Part shown: piece after piece, positions 17,432 to 25,734 of the stretch
Layout of the letters: every line of letters starts with the position of its first letter
How positions within the stretch are numbered: position 1 is the first letter of the stretch
Assembly (NCBI RefSeq): GCF_002127655.1
Contig: NZ_NEHB01000034.1
Location: 1-64,000, forward strand
DNA from: Janthinobacterium sp. GW456P
GTDB taxonomy: Bacteria > Pseudomonadota > Gammaproteobacteria > Burkholderiales > Burkholderiaceae_D
Direction of reading: 5' to 3'
Length of the DNA: 64,000 bases
Notes under the pieces: generated by a model
The model's input: the letters and a program-made list of their open reading frames with translations, nothing else
Told to the model about the DNA's origin: nothing
The model's database searches: none
Position numbers and translations under genes: made by a program

Positions 17432-17465
17432 GACGAAAAAAAACCGCCGCAGCGGTTTTTTCGTG
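17432..17465 (-). terminator. Rho-independent terminator of glnS
   Basis: AACCGC-CGCA-GCGGTT with A/T tracts on both sides, 20 bp downstream of the glnS stop. It can act in both directions. The AT-rich remainder of 17278-17431 has no gene and probably holds the promoter of the leftward histidine kinase gene. Confidence 0.85.
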
Positions 17466-17483
17466 GTGGTGGCGGCGGCCGCC

Positions 17484-19250
17484 TTACTTGGCAGGCTGCC
17501 AGCTGTCTTTCAGGGTGACGATGCGGTTGAAGACAGGCTTGCCAGGCTGGCTGTCGACCCGGTCGGCCGCGAAGTAGCCGTGGCGCTCGAACTGGAAGCG
17601 CTGTTCCGGCTGGGCCAACTCGGCGCCCGGTTCCAGCCACGCCTGCACCACTTCCTTGGCCAGCGGATTCAGGGCCAGCTTGAAATCCTTGCCGCCCGCG
17701 TCCGGCTGCGGGTCCGTAAACAGGCGGTCGTACAGGCGTACTTCGGCGGCAATCGCCGTCGGCGCGCTGACCCAGTGCATATTGCCCTTGACCTTGTAGT
17801 TGGCGCTGCCTTCCGTGCCCGACTTGCTGTCCGGGAAATAGTTGCAATGCACGGCGACGACCTTGCCGTTTTCATCCTTGTCAAAGCCCGTGCATTCGAT
17901 CACGTAGCCGTAGCGCAGGCGCACCTTGCTACCCGGCTTGTCGTCGATCGGTGGATACAGGCGGAAATAGCCCTTGTTCGGCACTTCCATGAAGTCGTCT
18001 TCCTCGATCCACAGCTCGCGCGAGATGGGGAAGGTGCGCAAGCCGCGTTCGGGGAAGTGCGGGTGCACGGGCGCCGTGCATTCCACGCTTTCGTTTTCCG
18101 GGAAGTTGTCGATGATCAGTTTTAACGGGCGCAGCACGGCCACGGTGCGCGGCGCCTTCGGATCGAGGTCTTCGCGCAAACAGCCTTCCAGCACGCTGTA
18201 GTCGATCCAGCCGTCCGATTTCGTCACGCCCGTGCGTTCGCACATCAATTGAATCGCTTCCGGCGTGTAGCCGCGGCGGCGCATGCCCACCAGGGTCGGC
18301 ATGCGCGGGTCGTCCCAGCCGTCAACGATGTGCTCTTCCACCAGCTGGCGCAGCTTGCGCTTGCTGGTGACGATGTAGGTCAGGTTCAGGCGCGAGAACT
18401 CGAACTGGTGCGGCACGGGCTGCTTGAAGAAGCCGCCGGCGGACAGAGTTTCCAGCAGCCAGTCGTAGAACGGGCGGTGGTCCTGGAATTCCAGGGTGCA
18501 GATCGAATGCGTGATGTTTTCCAGCGCGTCCGAGATCGGGTGCGTGTAGTCGTACATCGGATAGATGCACCAGGCGTCGCCCGTGCGGTGGTGATGCGCG
18601 TGGCGGATGCGGTAGATGGCCGGGTCGCGCAAGTTCATGTTCGGCGAACTCATGGCATCTTCGCTCATCTTCGCGCGCAGGATGTGCTCGCCATCCTTGA
18701 ATTGGCCCGCCTTCATGGCGCGGAACAGCGCCAGCGATTCGTCGCGCGGACGGTCGCGGAACGGCGAATTCTTGCCGGCCTGGCCGAAATTGCCACGGTT
18801 GGCGGCCATGTCTTCGGCGCTCTGGCTGTCGACGTAAGCGAAGCCGGCCGTGATCAGGTACTCGGCCATCGCATACAGCTGGTCGAAATAGTCGCTCGCG
18901 TAGTGCAGGTGGCTTTGGCCATCGCTGGTCTTCGGTTCCCAGTCAAAGCCCAGCCATTTCACGCTGTCCATGATGGTGTCGACGTATTCCTGCTCTTCCT
19001 TGGCCGGATTGGTGTCGTCGAAGCGCAGGTTGCACTGGCCGGCGTAATCGCGCGCCAGGCCGAAGTTGACGCAGATCGACTTGGCGTGGCCCACGTGCAG
19101 GTAGCCGTTCGGCTCCGGCGGGAAACGCGTGATCACCTGGGGCAGGCCGGGACGCACGTGGGCGCCGGCAGCCAGGTCGGCTTCGATGATGTTACGCAAG
19201 AAATTGGGCGCCAGCGCAGGCGCGGCGGTATTCGATTTATCGTTGCTCAT
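17484..19250 (-). CDS. glnS: Glutaminyl-tRNA synthetase
   Basis: 588 residues, class I synthetase charging tRNA-Gln with glutamine in the cytosol. The HIGH motif is HVGH within PPEPNGYLHVGHAKS (45-59). The KMSKS-equivalent loop is VTSKRKLRQL. The C-terminal half holds the anticodon-binding beta-barrels (VLRPLKLIIDNFPENE onwards). It is slightly longer than the E. coli enzyme, mainly at the N-terminus (SNDKSNTAAPALAPNFL). Presence of GlnS fits a gamma/beta-proteobacterium. Downstream terminator at 17432. Confidence 0.97.
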   Translation of the reverse strand: MSNDKSNTAAPALAPNFLRNIIEADLAAGAHVRPGLPQVITRFPPEPNGYLHVGHAKSICVNFGLARDYAGQCNLRFDDTNPAKEEQEYVDTIMDSVKWLGFDWEPKTSDGQSHLHYASDYFDQLYAMAEYLITAGFAYVDSQSAEDMAANRGNFGQAGKNSPFRDRPRDESLALFRAMKAGQFKDGEHILRAKMSEDAMSSPNMNLRDPAIYRIRHAHHHRTGDAWCIYPMYDYTHPISDALENITHSICTLEFQDHRPFYDWLLETLSAGGFFKQPVPHQFEFSRLNLTYIVTSKRKLRQLVEEHIVDGWDDPRMPTLVGMRRRGYTPEAIQLMCERTGVTKSDGWIDYSVLEGCLREDLDPKAPRTVAVLRPLKLIIDNFPENESVECTAPVHPHFPERGLRTFPISRELWIEEDDFMEVPNKGYFRLYPPIDDKPGSKVRLRYGYVIECTGFDKDENGKVVAVHCNYFPDSKSGTEGSANYKVKGNMHWVSAPTAIAAEVRLYDRLFTDPQPDAGGKDFKLALNPLAKEVVQAWLEPGAELAQPEQRFQFERHGYFAADRVDSQPGKPVFNRIVTLKDSWQPAK

Positions 19251-19411
19251 TGATCAATGCGGAAGAGTGACAGTAAAAGGCATTTTACCGTACCGCAAGC
19301 GCTTTATAGGCACGTATTTGGCCCCATTTCCCAGCATGCAAGCGACGCGGGCGCCGTTCTATAGGATAATTCGCCTTTAATTAGTAGAAATTCGCGCCTC
19401 CGGAGCATCAT

Positions 19412-19705
19412 ATGGAAAATTTATATAACGTCCTCGGTGTCGCGCCCAATGCCAGCGACGATGAAATCAAGAAGGTTTACCGTTCGCTGGCCATGCGCTA
19501 CCACCCCGACCGCAACCAGGCCCCCGGCGCCGAGGCGCGCTTCAAGAGCGTCACCAAGGCCTACGAGATCCTGGCCGACCCGGCCAAGCGCGCCGAATAC
19601 GACCAGAGCGTGAACCACCGCATCATCATCGATCCGGAAGCGGAAGCCTATGCCCTCTGGTGCGGCGTGTTCCGCTTGCATGGTACGGTATTGCCAGCCG
19701 ATTGA
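19412..19705 (+). CDS. Short J-domain (DnaJ-like) protein
   Basis: 97 residues. Residues 3-68 are a complete J-domain with HPD at 31-33 and the [16 protein letters not shown] helix, which should stimulate an Hsp70 ATPase. There is no Gly/Phe or zinc-finger region. The C-terminal 30 residues ([25 protein letters not shown]) are unlike standard DnaJ. CGGAG precedes the ATG. The stop is 2 nt before copy B of the dispersed element, and three unknown genes follow on the same strand. It is probably a specialised co-chaperone; the client is unknown. Confidence 0.85.
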   Translation: MENLYNVLGVAPNASDDEIKKVYRSLAMRYHPDRNQAPGAEARFKSVTKAYEILADPAKRAEYDQSVNHRIIIDPEAEAYALWCGVFRLHGTVLPAD

Positions 19706-19707
19706 GG

Positions 19708-19839
19708 GCGTCTCACATAGGCTACTGCGCGTCGTGACTTGCGGCCTGCGATGCTCACCGGCTCGGCGCCCCCGTACTAAACTACGGTTGCGCTTCTTAG
19801 CCACAATTCACTGCCGCTCGCTACGGTTCTGTGAGACGC
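19708..19839 (+). repeat. Dispersed stem-ended element, copy B
   Basis: 132 bp bounded by perfect terminal inverted repeats GCGTCTCACA / TGTGAGACGC. The core (CTACTGCGCGTCG, GCGGCCTGCGATGCTCACCG, CCGCTCGCTACGG) is shared with copies at 4961, 42249 and 45185. The terminal stem sequence differs from theirs. It begins 2 nt after the J-domain protein stop. Confidence 0.9.
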
Positions 19840-19920
19840 GGTATAGCCCGAATGATTTGAAAAACAACAACAACGGCGCTTTTATGTAAAAACGCCGCGC
19901 ATTACATTGGAAAGCACAGC

Positions 19921-20433
19921 ATGAGAAGAGTACACCCTGAATTCGCGTACCAGTCGCGCGAGCTGGAAGGCCAGATCGACGGCATCCTCGGCGACCCGCC
20001 GAACCGCAAGAACTATAAAAGCATGGTCGACGCGCTGGTGAGCGAGTACGCGAGCGGCGGCGGCATCGAAGACGTGAACATGCTGGCCTTCGCGCTGGTC
20101 GACCACATCAGCTTCAGCGACCCGAAAGGCTTGCTGGCCGAAAGCGAAGACTACGAGTTCGGCGACCCGGCCCGCGTGTTTTCCATGGCGAGCTGCGCCG
20201 ATCCGGAAGCGGCGAAGATGTACGCCGCCATCGAAGAGAGCTTCCCCGACCTGGCGCGCCAGGCCATCATCACGGCCTTTTTGCACAAGAACCCGCGCCT
20301 GTGGGACGACGATGACCAGTCGCTCGACCAGCTGGCCGCCAATGACGACGGCGACGACGAGCACGACGAAGACGCAGCCACAGACGATTTCGCCCAGATG
20401 TTTGACCAGGATGGAGATGACCATGGCCGATAA
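19921..20433 (+). CDS. Unknown acidic protein, first of a three-gene unit
   Basis: 170 residues. The N-terminal 130 residues are mixed helical (ELEGQIDGILGDPPNRKNYKSMVDALVSEY). The C-terminal 40 are very acidic (DDDDQSLDQLAANDDGDDEHDEDAATDDF). No signal peptide or membrane segment is seen. The gene overlaps the next start by 11 bp, which implies translational coupling. No family is recognised. The position after a J-domain gene and before two other unknown proteins suggests a common cytosolic complex (inference). Confidence 0.75.
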   Translation: MRRVHPEFAYQSRELEGQIDGILGDPPNRKNYKSMVDALVSEYASGGGIEDVNMLAFALVDHISFSDPKGLLAESEDYEFGDPARVFSMASCADPEAAKMYAAIEESFPDLARQAIITAFLHKNPRLWDDDDQSLDQLAANDDGDDEHDEDAATDDFAQMFDQDGDDHGR

Positions 20434-21223
20434 CAAGGATCACAATGCGGAACAAAAAAGCAATTTGCCCGCGCTGACGAAGCAGGTCACGGAACTGGTG
20501 CTGTCCGGTTCGCTGGGCCACGCCGAGCAGGCGTTTGCCGACGCGGCCGACCAGTATGGCGACCTGGCCGTGGTGGAAGTGCTGAGCGCCATCCCGCCGC
20601 AGGTGACTGCCCTGCACCTGGCCGGTTTCGACGGCGGCAAGATGTCGCTGGCGACCCTGCTGGTGCCGCCGAAAGCCTGGGCCGACAGCCTGGCCTTCAT
20701 CGCCGCCACCTGGAGCGACGACCAGATCGAAGATGATCCGGAACGCATCGCCGAAGCGCTGTTCGCGCACATCCACGGCGTCGTGTTTTCCACCGACGAC
20801 GCCGAACGCCGCCGCGAGCTGCTGCTCGAAGCGTCCGCCACCGATTGGGGCGCCACGGCGTTCGCCATTTTGTTCTCGATGGCGCCGAAGGAAATTCTCG
20901 AAGTGGCGGGCGAGATCGTCATCAAGGGACCGTACGTGACGGGCGTGACCTCGTCCGACAACGACGTCGTGCCGCTGGCCATCGAACTGGCGCAGGCGAA
21001 TGAAGACGGCTGGGACCGCTCACTGTTCGAGCTGTTCCCCGACTTCCGCCACAGCGCCGACCTGGCCGACGCCGAATATTCGGACGATCCGGACGAAGAG
21101 CCGACCATGTTGCAGCGGAGCACCAAAGAATTGCTGTACCGCCTGCGCAAGCAAGTGCCAAGCACCCGCAGCGCGCCGCGTTCCAGCACGCGCCGCAGCC
21201 TGGGCACGGGCATTTTCTCGTAA
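20423..21223 (+). CDS. Unknown protein, second of a three-gene unit
   Basis: 266 residues from ATG 20423, chosen because GGAG sits about seven bases upstream. In-frame ATGs at 20411 and 20417 are alternatives. The protein is mostly alpha-helical and acidic (PALTKQVTELVLSGSLGHAEQAFADAADQYGD; TDDAERRRELLLEASATDWGATAF), reminiscent of helical-repeat scaffolds. It ends in a basic Ser/Arg-rich tail (RSAPRSSTRRSLGTG). No motif with a known activity is seen. It overlaps the upstream gene and is followed 19 bp later by the third gene. Confidence 0.75.
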   Translation: MADNKDHNAEQKSNLPALTKQVTELVLSGSLGHAEQAFADAADQYGDLAVVEVLSAIPPQVTALHLAGFDGGKMSLATLLVPPKAWADSLAFIAATWSDDQIEDDPERIAEALFAHIHGVVFSTDDAERRRELLLEASATDWGATAFAILFSMAPKEILEVAGEIVIKGPYVTGVTSSDNDVVPLAIELAQANEDGWDRSLFELFPDFRHSADLADAEYSDDPDEEPTMLQRSTKELLYRLRKQVPSTRSAPRSSTRRSLGTGIFS

Positions 21224-21242
21224 TGAAAGCAGGGAACGACTA

Positions 21243-22115
21243 ATGCTGCCAGCAATTGTTGTAGAGAATCTTCCGCGCCTGGTGCGCGCCATCAAGCTGT
21301 TGCCGGGCGACCCGCGCGAGGACGCGGCGCTGAACCTGGCCGACGAATTGACGGGCATCACGGCCATGGTGGCCGAGAAGTTCACGAATGAACGCACGGC
21401 CGACGGCATCCAGAAGGCGCTGTACCTGACGGTGGGCGGCGTGTCCTTGGGCCTGGAGCAGGCCGTCACGCATGAGGGCGACCAGGCCGCGCTCGACTTC
21501 CTCGTCGAGCACGGCGCCGAGCACGCGTTCCAGGTGGGTTTTCGCCTGATCAAGGAACTGTCGCAGCTGCCAGAAGACGCCCTCGTCGGCGAATACGACC
21601 AGGACCCCGTCTACCTGGCGCGGCGCTTGCGCGAGCTGTTCATCGATATTTGCCAGGCCGACCCGAACCAGAACTGGGCCGGCTATGAAAAGTATGCGCT
21701 GCAGTTGCAACAGCGCAAGGAAGTCCAATCCGTCGTGCGCCTGGCCGGGTGGCTGCGCCGCCACCATGACAACGGCCCCGTCAGCGACAGCGACTTGAAT
21801 GCCGAGGGCGTCATCGCCCTGGCCATCATCTTCGCCATCGAAGGCGGCGGACGCGTCATCGCGCGCACGGGGCAGAAGGAGTTTGAACGCTTCGTGCGTT
21901 CCGTGCGCAAGAACAAGCCCGACTTCGAGGAAGGCTGGGCCGCGCTGGTGGCCAAGGTGCCGGTGCAGCACCATCCTGTGCTGCTCGACCGCATCGCATC
22001 CTACCGCCGCAGCTGCACCGTGGTGCAGAAAATCCTCACGCGGGCCAGCATGAAGAGCCTGTTCGAGGACCTGGAGAATTACGCCGGTTCCGAGCTGGAT
22101 GCGGATTATTCGTGA
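21243..22115 (+). CDS. Unknown protein, third of a three-gene unit
   Basis: 290 residues from ATG 21243. Helical throughout (MLPAIVVENLPRLVRAIKLLPGDPREDAALNLADELTGI), with one glycine-rich hydrophobic stretch (GVIALAIIFAIEGGGRVIARTG) and a C-terminal HHPVLLDRIASYRRSCTVVQKIL. No signal peptide or recognised domain. The close spacing to its upstream partner indicates one operon. The following intergenic region carries two REP-like palindromes that may stabilise the 3' end of the transcript. Confidence 0.75.
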   Translation: MLPAIVVENLPRLVRAIKLLPGDPREDAALNLADELTGITAMVAEKFTNERTADGIQKALYLTVGGVSLGLEQAVTHEGDQAALDFLVEHGAEHAFQVGFRLIKELSQLPEDALVGEYDQDPVYLARRLRELFIDICQADPNQNWAGYEKYALQLQQRKEVQSVVRLAGWLRRHHDNGPVSDSDLNAEGVIALAIIFAIEGGGRVIARTGQKEFERFVRSVRKNKPDFEEGWAALVAKVPVQHHPVLLDRIASYRRSCTVVQKILTRASMKSLFEDLENYAGSELDADYS

Positions 22116-22155
22116 CCTATGCCGACATTGCTGGCGTTGCATTGACGCATACGAT

Positions 22156-22270
22156 TGTCGGATTACGCCCTGCGGGCTAATCCGACCTACGCCGGCTGTT
22201 GCCGGATTCGCTTGCACCATCGACCTTATAGGTCGGCTTAGCTGCGGCACCGCCGCAGCGTAAGCCGACA
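22156..22270. repeat. REP-like palindrome pair
   Basis: Two imperfect palindromes: TGTCGGATTACGC...GCTAATCCGACCTACG at 22157-22191, and TAGGTCGGCTTAGC...GCGTAAGCCGACA at 22229-22270. Together they resemble the REP/BIME elements seen after genes in many proteobacteria. The same family recurs at 28633. Confidence 0.8.
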
Positions 22271-22284
22271 CTACCGGCGCCGGC

Positions 22285-23187
22285 CTATTCTTTCCCCTCC
22301 AGCGCCGCTGCCTCGGCCAATTTCACGAATGCCGCCACCAGCGGCGATGTTTCTTCTTCCCGTTGTGCAAGCAATAAACTGGTGGTTGCCTGCGGGTCGG
22401 CGATGGGGCGGTAGCACACGCCATCCATGCGGATGCGGTCGAACGAGGCGGGCAGTACGGAAATGCCGCAGCCGGCCGCCACCAGGCCGATGATGGTCGA
22501 CGCTTCGCCCGCTTCCTGCGCGACCTGAGGCACGAAGCCGGCCGCCTTGCACAGGCGAAAGATCTGCGGATAAATCCCCGTGCCCGCATCCTTGGGATAC
22601 ATGACAAAGCCTTCGCCCACCATGTCGGCAATCGCAATGCTGTCCTTGGCCGCCAGCGCGTGGGCGACAGGCAGCACGAGAAACAGCGGGTCCTGGCGCA
22701 ATTCCGTCAGGCGGATATCGTCCGGGTAAGTCGTTTCAGGCGGGCGCACGAAACCCAGGTCCATTGTCCTGCCCGAGATCGCTTCCAGTTGATGCAATGT
22801 CGCCATCTCGTGCAGGGTCAATGTGACGTGCGGGAATTGCTGGCGGTAGCGGTTGATGACGGTCGCGAAATACGGTGTGAACGGGGTGGAAAAGGTAAAA
22901 CCGATGCGCAATTCGCCCGCTTCGCCCCGCTGGGCCCGGCGCGCCGTGACGGCCGCCTGTTCCGACAGGGCCAGGATGCGCCGTGCATCGTCGAGAAACA
23001 GGGCGCCTGCCTGCGTCAGCCGCACGGAGCGCTTGTTGCGCTCGAACAACTGCGCACCGAGTTCCGCCTCCAGCGCCTGGATCTGCTGGCTCAGCGGCGG
23101 CTGGCCGATGTGCAGGCGCTCGGCCGCGCGCGTGAAGTGCAGTTCTTCGGCGACGGCGACAAAGTAACGCAAGTGGCGCAGTTCCAT
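22285..23187 (-). CDS. LysR family transcriptional regulator (YnfL-like)
   Basis: 300 residues. The N-terminal winged helix-turn-helix is MELRHLRYFVAVAEELHFTRAAERLHIGQPPLSQQIQALE. The rest is a periplasmic-binding-like effector domain (about 90-295). It is divergent from an MFS transporter gene, as are the E. coli YnfL/YnfM pair, and probably controls it. The effector is unknown. The 97-bp intergenic region contains a direct repeat that may be its operator. Confidence 0.92.
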   Translation of the reverse strand: MELRHLRYFVAVAEELHFTRAAERLHIGQPPLSQQIQALEAELGAQLFERNKRSVRLTQAGALFLDDARRILALSEQAAVTARRAQRGEAGELRIGFTFSTPFTPYFATVINRYRQQFPHVTLTLHEMATLHQLEAISGRTMDLGFVRPPETTYPDDIRLTELRQDPLFLVLPVAHALAAKDSIAIADMVGEGFVMYPKDAGTGIYPQIFRLCKAAGFVPQVAQEAGEASTIIGLVAAGCGISVLPASFDRIRMDGVCYRPIADPQATTSLLLAQREEETSPLVAAFVKLAEAAALEGKE

Positions 23188-23206
23188 ATCAGTAATATTT
23201 TAAAAG

Positions 23207-23246
23207 TATGAGTTGGGTCTAGAATATATATTGGACGATATGAGTT
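23207..23246. promoter_or_regulatory. Candidate LysR operator: spaced direct repeat
   Basis: TATGAGTT occurs at 23207-23214 and again at 23239-23246, 32 bp apart (about three helical turns), in the AT-rich gap between the divergent LysR and MFS genes. The segment between them includes AGAATATATATT, a possible promoter core. Confidence 0.4.
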
Positions 23247-23284
23247 AGCAATCCTAAGATGAAGACTCGCTTCTTTCCTGAAAC

Positions 23285-24565
23285 ATGGCCATGTCTGATT
23301 CATCGCTCGCTTTTGCCTCTGCCGCCACCCCGGCGCTTGCTCCTGCCGCTCCCGCTCCCCGCACGGCCATCGCCAAGGGCTCCATCGAATTCAAGCGCAG
23401 CAACCGCGCCCTGTTCTTTGGCGGCTTTTCCACCTTCAGCTTGCTGTACTGCATCCAGCCCCTGTTCCCGCTGCTGTCGCACCAGTTTCATCTGACGCCT
23501 GCGCAAAGCAGCTGGTCGCTGTCCGTGTCGAGCGGCTTGCTGGCCATCTCCTTGGTGCTGCTGAGCGCCGTCTCGGACCGGATCGGCCGCAAGCCGCTGA
23601 TGGTGGCTTCGATGTTTTCCGCCGCCATACTGACGATCTTGTCCGCCTTCGCGCAGGATTATGCGCAGTTGCTGGCCATTCGCGCCGCGCTCGGCATCGC
23701 CCTGGGCGGCATGCCGGCCGTGGCCATGGCCTATCTGGGCGAGGAAATCGAGGGGCCGTCGCTGGGACTGTCGATGGGCTTGTATATTGCGGGCAGCGCG
23801 TTTGGTGGCATGTCGGGACGCTTGATTGCTTCCATGCTCAGCGATTTCCTCTCGTGGCGCTGGGCCTTGGGCGTGCTGGGCGTGGCCGGCGTGCTGGCGG
23901 CGGCGGAATTCTGGCGCAGCCTGCCCGCGTCGAAGAATTTCGTGCCCAGCACCAAAGGCTGGAACGCCTTGCCGCACGCGATCAAGCAGCATTTTTCCGA
24001 CCGGGGCTTGCCGTGGCTGTTCTGCCTGGCGTTCGTGCTGATGGGCTGTTTCGTCAGCCTGTATAACTACATCGGCTACCGCCTGCTGGCCGCGCCGTTC
24101 GGCTTGCGCCAGAGCACGGTCGGCTTGCTGGCCTTTCTGTACCTGATCGGCATCTTCAGCTCCGTCTGGGCGGGACGCCTGGTGGACCGGCTGGGGCGCC
24201 GGGGCGTGCTGTGGATCATGCTGTCGCTGATGCTTTCCGGCATTGTATTGACCCTGTTCGACTCGCTGCCGCTGATCGTCGCCGGCATGGCGCTGGCCAC
24301 GTTCGGCTTCTTTGCCTCGCACTCGATCGCCAGCAGCTGGGTCAGCCGCCGCGCCCGCGCGCCGCAGGCGCTGGCCTCGGCCTTTTATCTGCTGTTCTAT
24401 TACCTCGGTTCCAGCCTGATCGGCTCCGCCTCGGGCATGATGTGGGGCTTCGACGGCTGGACGGGCGTCATCATCATGCTGGGCCTGTGCCTGGGTTGCG
24501 GCCTGCTGATCGCCCTGCGCCTGCGTCATTTGCAGCCGCTGGGCGCGCGCGAAGCGGTGGGCTGA
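23285..24565 (+). CDS. MFS transporter, YnfM-like
   Basis: 426 residues with about 12 transmembrane helices preceded by a 45-residue Ala/Pro-rich cytoplasmic tail. The helix 2-3 motif reads SDRIGRKPLMVAS. A second MFS signature, GRLVDRLGRRGVLW, lies between helices 8 and 9. It resembles the YnfM group of drug:proton antiporters (inference from sequence and from the neighbouring LysR). ATG 23285 or 23291 may be used; neither has a strong site. The substrate is not determinable. Confidence 0.9.
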   Translation: MAMSDSSLAFASAATPALAPAAPAPRTAIAKGSIEFKRSNRALFFGGFSTFSLLYCIQPLFPLLSHQFHLTPAQSSWSLSVSSGLLAISLVLLSAVSDRIGRKPLMVASMFSAAILTILSAFAQDYAQLLAIRAALGIALGGMPAVAMAYLGEEIEGPSLGLSMGLYIAGSAFGGMSGRLIASMLSDFLSWRWALGVLGVAGVLAAAEFWRSLPASKNFVPSTKGWNALPHAIKQHFSDRGLPWLFCLAFVLMGCFVSLYNYIGYRLLAAPFGLRQSTVGLLAFLYLIGIFSSVWAGRLVDRLGRRGVLWIMLSLMLSGIVLTLFDSLPLIVAGMALATFGFFASHSIASSWVSRRARAPQALASAFYLLFYYLGSSLIGSASGMMWGFDGWTGVIIMLGLCLGCGLLIALRLRHLQPLGAREAVG

Positions 24566-24569
24566 TCGT

Positions 24570-25214
24570 TTATTTGGGACAGTTGCCGATCATCGTTTCG
24601 CCATTCCTGCCCGCGCGCGTGGTCACGCACAAGGTGCCCAGCGCGCTGGTGATTTTATAAGTGCGGCTGCCCCTGGCCTCATTGGCGCCCACTTCCTCGA
24701 TTTTCGATGCCTCGTACCATTTCGGCGGCACGGCCGCGTAGGCCTCGGCAAAGCCTTGCTGCATGCGCTTGAAGGCGGTGTCGTCCAGTTTCTGTTCTCC
24801 CCGCTGCGGGAATTCCTTGCGCAAATCTCTGTCGATCTTGCCCACGTCGCGCTTGGCTTGCGCCAGGATATCGGCGGCGCTGGGCGCTGGCGGCGCCGTG
24901 ATCGCTTCCGGCGTTGCCGGTGCTGACGCCGGCTCGGCGGCGGGTGAGGGCAGGGGGCGGCTGACGGGCGCCGAGATGGTTCGGCGCGGCACACGTTCAG
25001 CGGCCGGTTTTGTACTGGGTAATGGTATAGGGACGGGCTTGGGCGGCGCAGGGGGCGTGTAGCGCAGCCAGGCGATGGCCGGGCCCTGCGGCAAGTGCCC
25101 GTCAGCGGCAAGGCGGGGGCGCGACTGCAGCACGACATAAGCCAGCCCCGCGTGCAGCAGGACGATCAGCAGCAGGCCCGGAGCGCGGCGGGGCAGGGAT
25201 GGCAGCGAGTTCAT
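24570..25214 (-). CDS. Membrane-anchored Pro-rich envelope protein, unknown function
   Basis: 214 residues. The N-terminal basic segment and helix (RRAPGLLLIVLLHAGLAYVVLQ) form a signal anchor. A Pro/Ala-rich spacer (about 50-110, with PPAPPKPVPIPLP) resembles TonB periplasmic linkers. A C-terminal globular part follows, with AQAKRDVGKIDRDLRKEFPQ and two Cys (LCVTT ... GNCPK) that could form a disulfide. There is no TonB C-terminal domain. The gene is convergent with the MFS gene (4 bp between stops). Function unknown. Confidence 0.75.
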   Translation of the reverse strand: MNSLPSLPRRAPGLLLIVLLHAGLAYVVLQSRPRLAADGHLPQGPAIAWLRYTPPAPPKPVPIPLPSTKPAAERVPRRTISAPVSRPLPSPAAEPASAPATPEAITAPPAPSAADILAQAKRDVGKIDRDLRKEFPQRGEQKLDDTAFKRMQQGFAEAYAAVPPKWYEASKIEEVGANEARGSRTYKITSALGTLCVTTRAGRNGETMIGNCPK

Positions 25215-25388
25215 GGAGGGCGTGGTGGTTCAGGTACGCCAATGTATCTGAAGGATTTGATAATTATCTAGAATGTCACAAGCGCTTACAAAAAAGTGCC
25301 TCATGGAAATTTCAATGCCCTGGCCGCTGGCGGGGAACCCTGGACAGGCCTGGCGATCCAACTCCAGATAACCATGGGAGGACAGATC

Positions 25389-25715
25389 ATGATGCAGGTA
25401 AAGGAAGTGGCACGGCGCTTCGGCGCCATCGAACACGCGATCGGCCAGGCGGCCCAGCTGTGCGGCAAGCAGCAGGGCATGCCGATGGACTTGAAGGATT
25501 GCATCAACCAGCTGGACCAGCAAAAGAGCGCCGTGCGGCAAGCCATCGACACGCAAGACGATGCGCGCATCCGGCAAGCCGTCGAGCAGATGGAATCACT
25601 GGGCGACCGCGCCAAGCGAGCGTGCGGCACAGCGACCAGCATCACGCCGGAAATGAAGAGCGCCGTGCTCAAGGTGCACGATGAGTTATCGGACCTGAAG
25701 CATCAGCTGCACTAG
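25389..25715 (+). CDS. Small helical protein, unknown function
   Basis: 108 residues from ATG 25389, eight bases after GGGAGG. Entirely helical: EVARRFGAIEHAIGQAAQLCGKQQ, then DCINQLDQQKSAVRQAIDTQDDARIRQAVEQMESLGDRAKRAC, ending VHDELSDLKHQLH. Two or three Cys are present. No signal peptide or transmembrane segment. The coiled-coil character suggests a protein-protein adaptor (inference). It is convergent with the response-regulator gene. Confidence 0.7.
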   Translation: MMQVKEVARRFGAIEHAIGQAAQLCGKQQGMPMDLKDCINQLDQQKSAVRQAIDTQDDARIRQAVEQMESLGDRAKRACGTATSITPEMKSAVLKVHDELSDLKHQLH

Positions 25716-25734
25716 GCCTTGGCGCTTGAACGCG

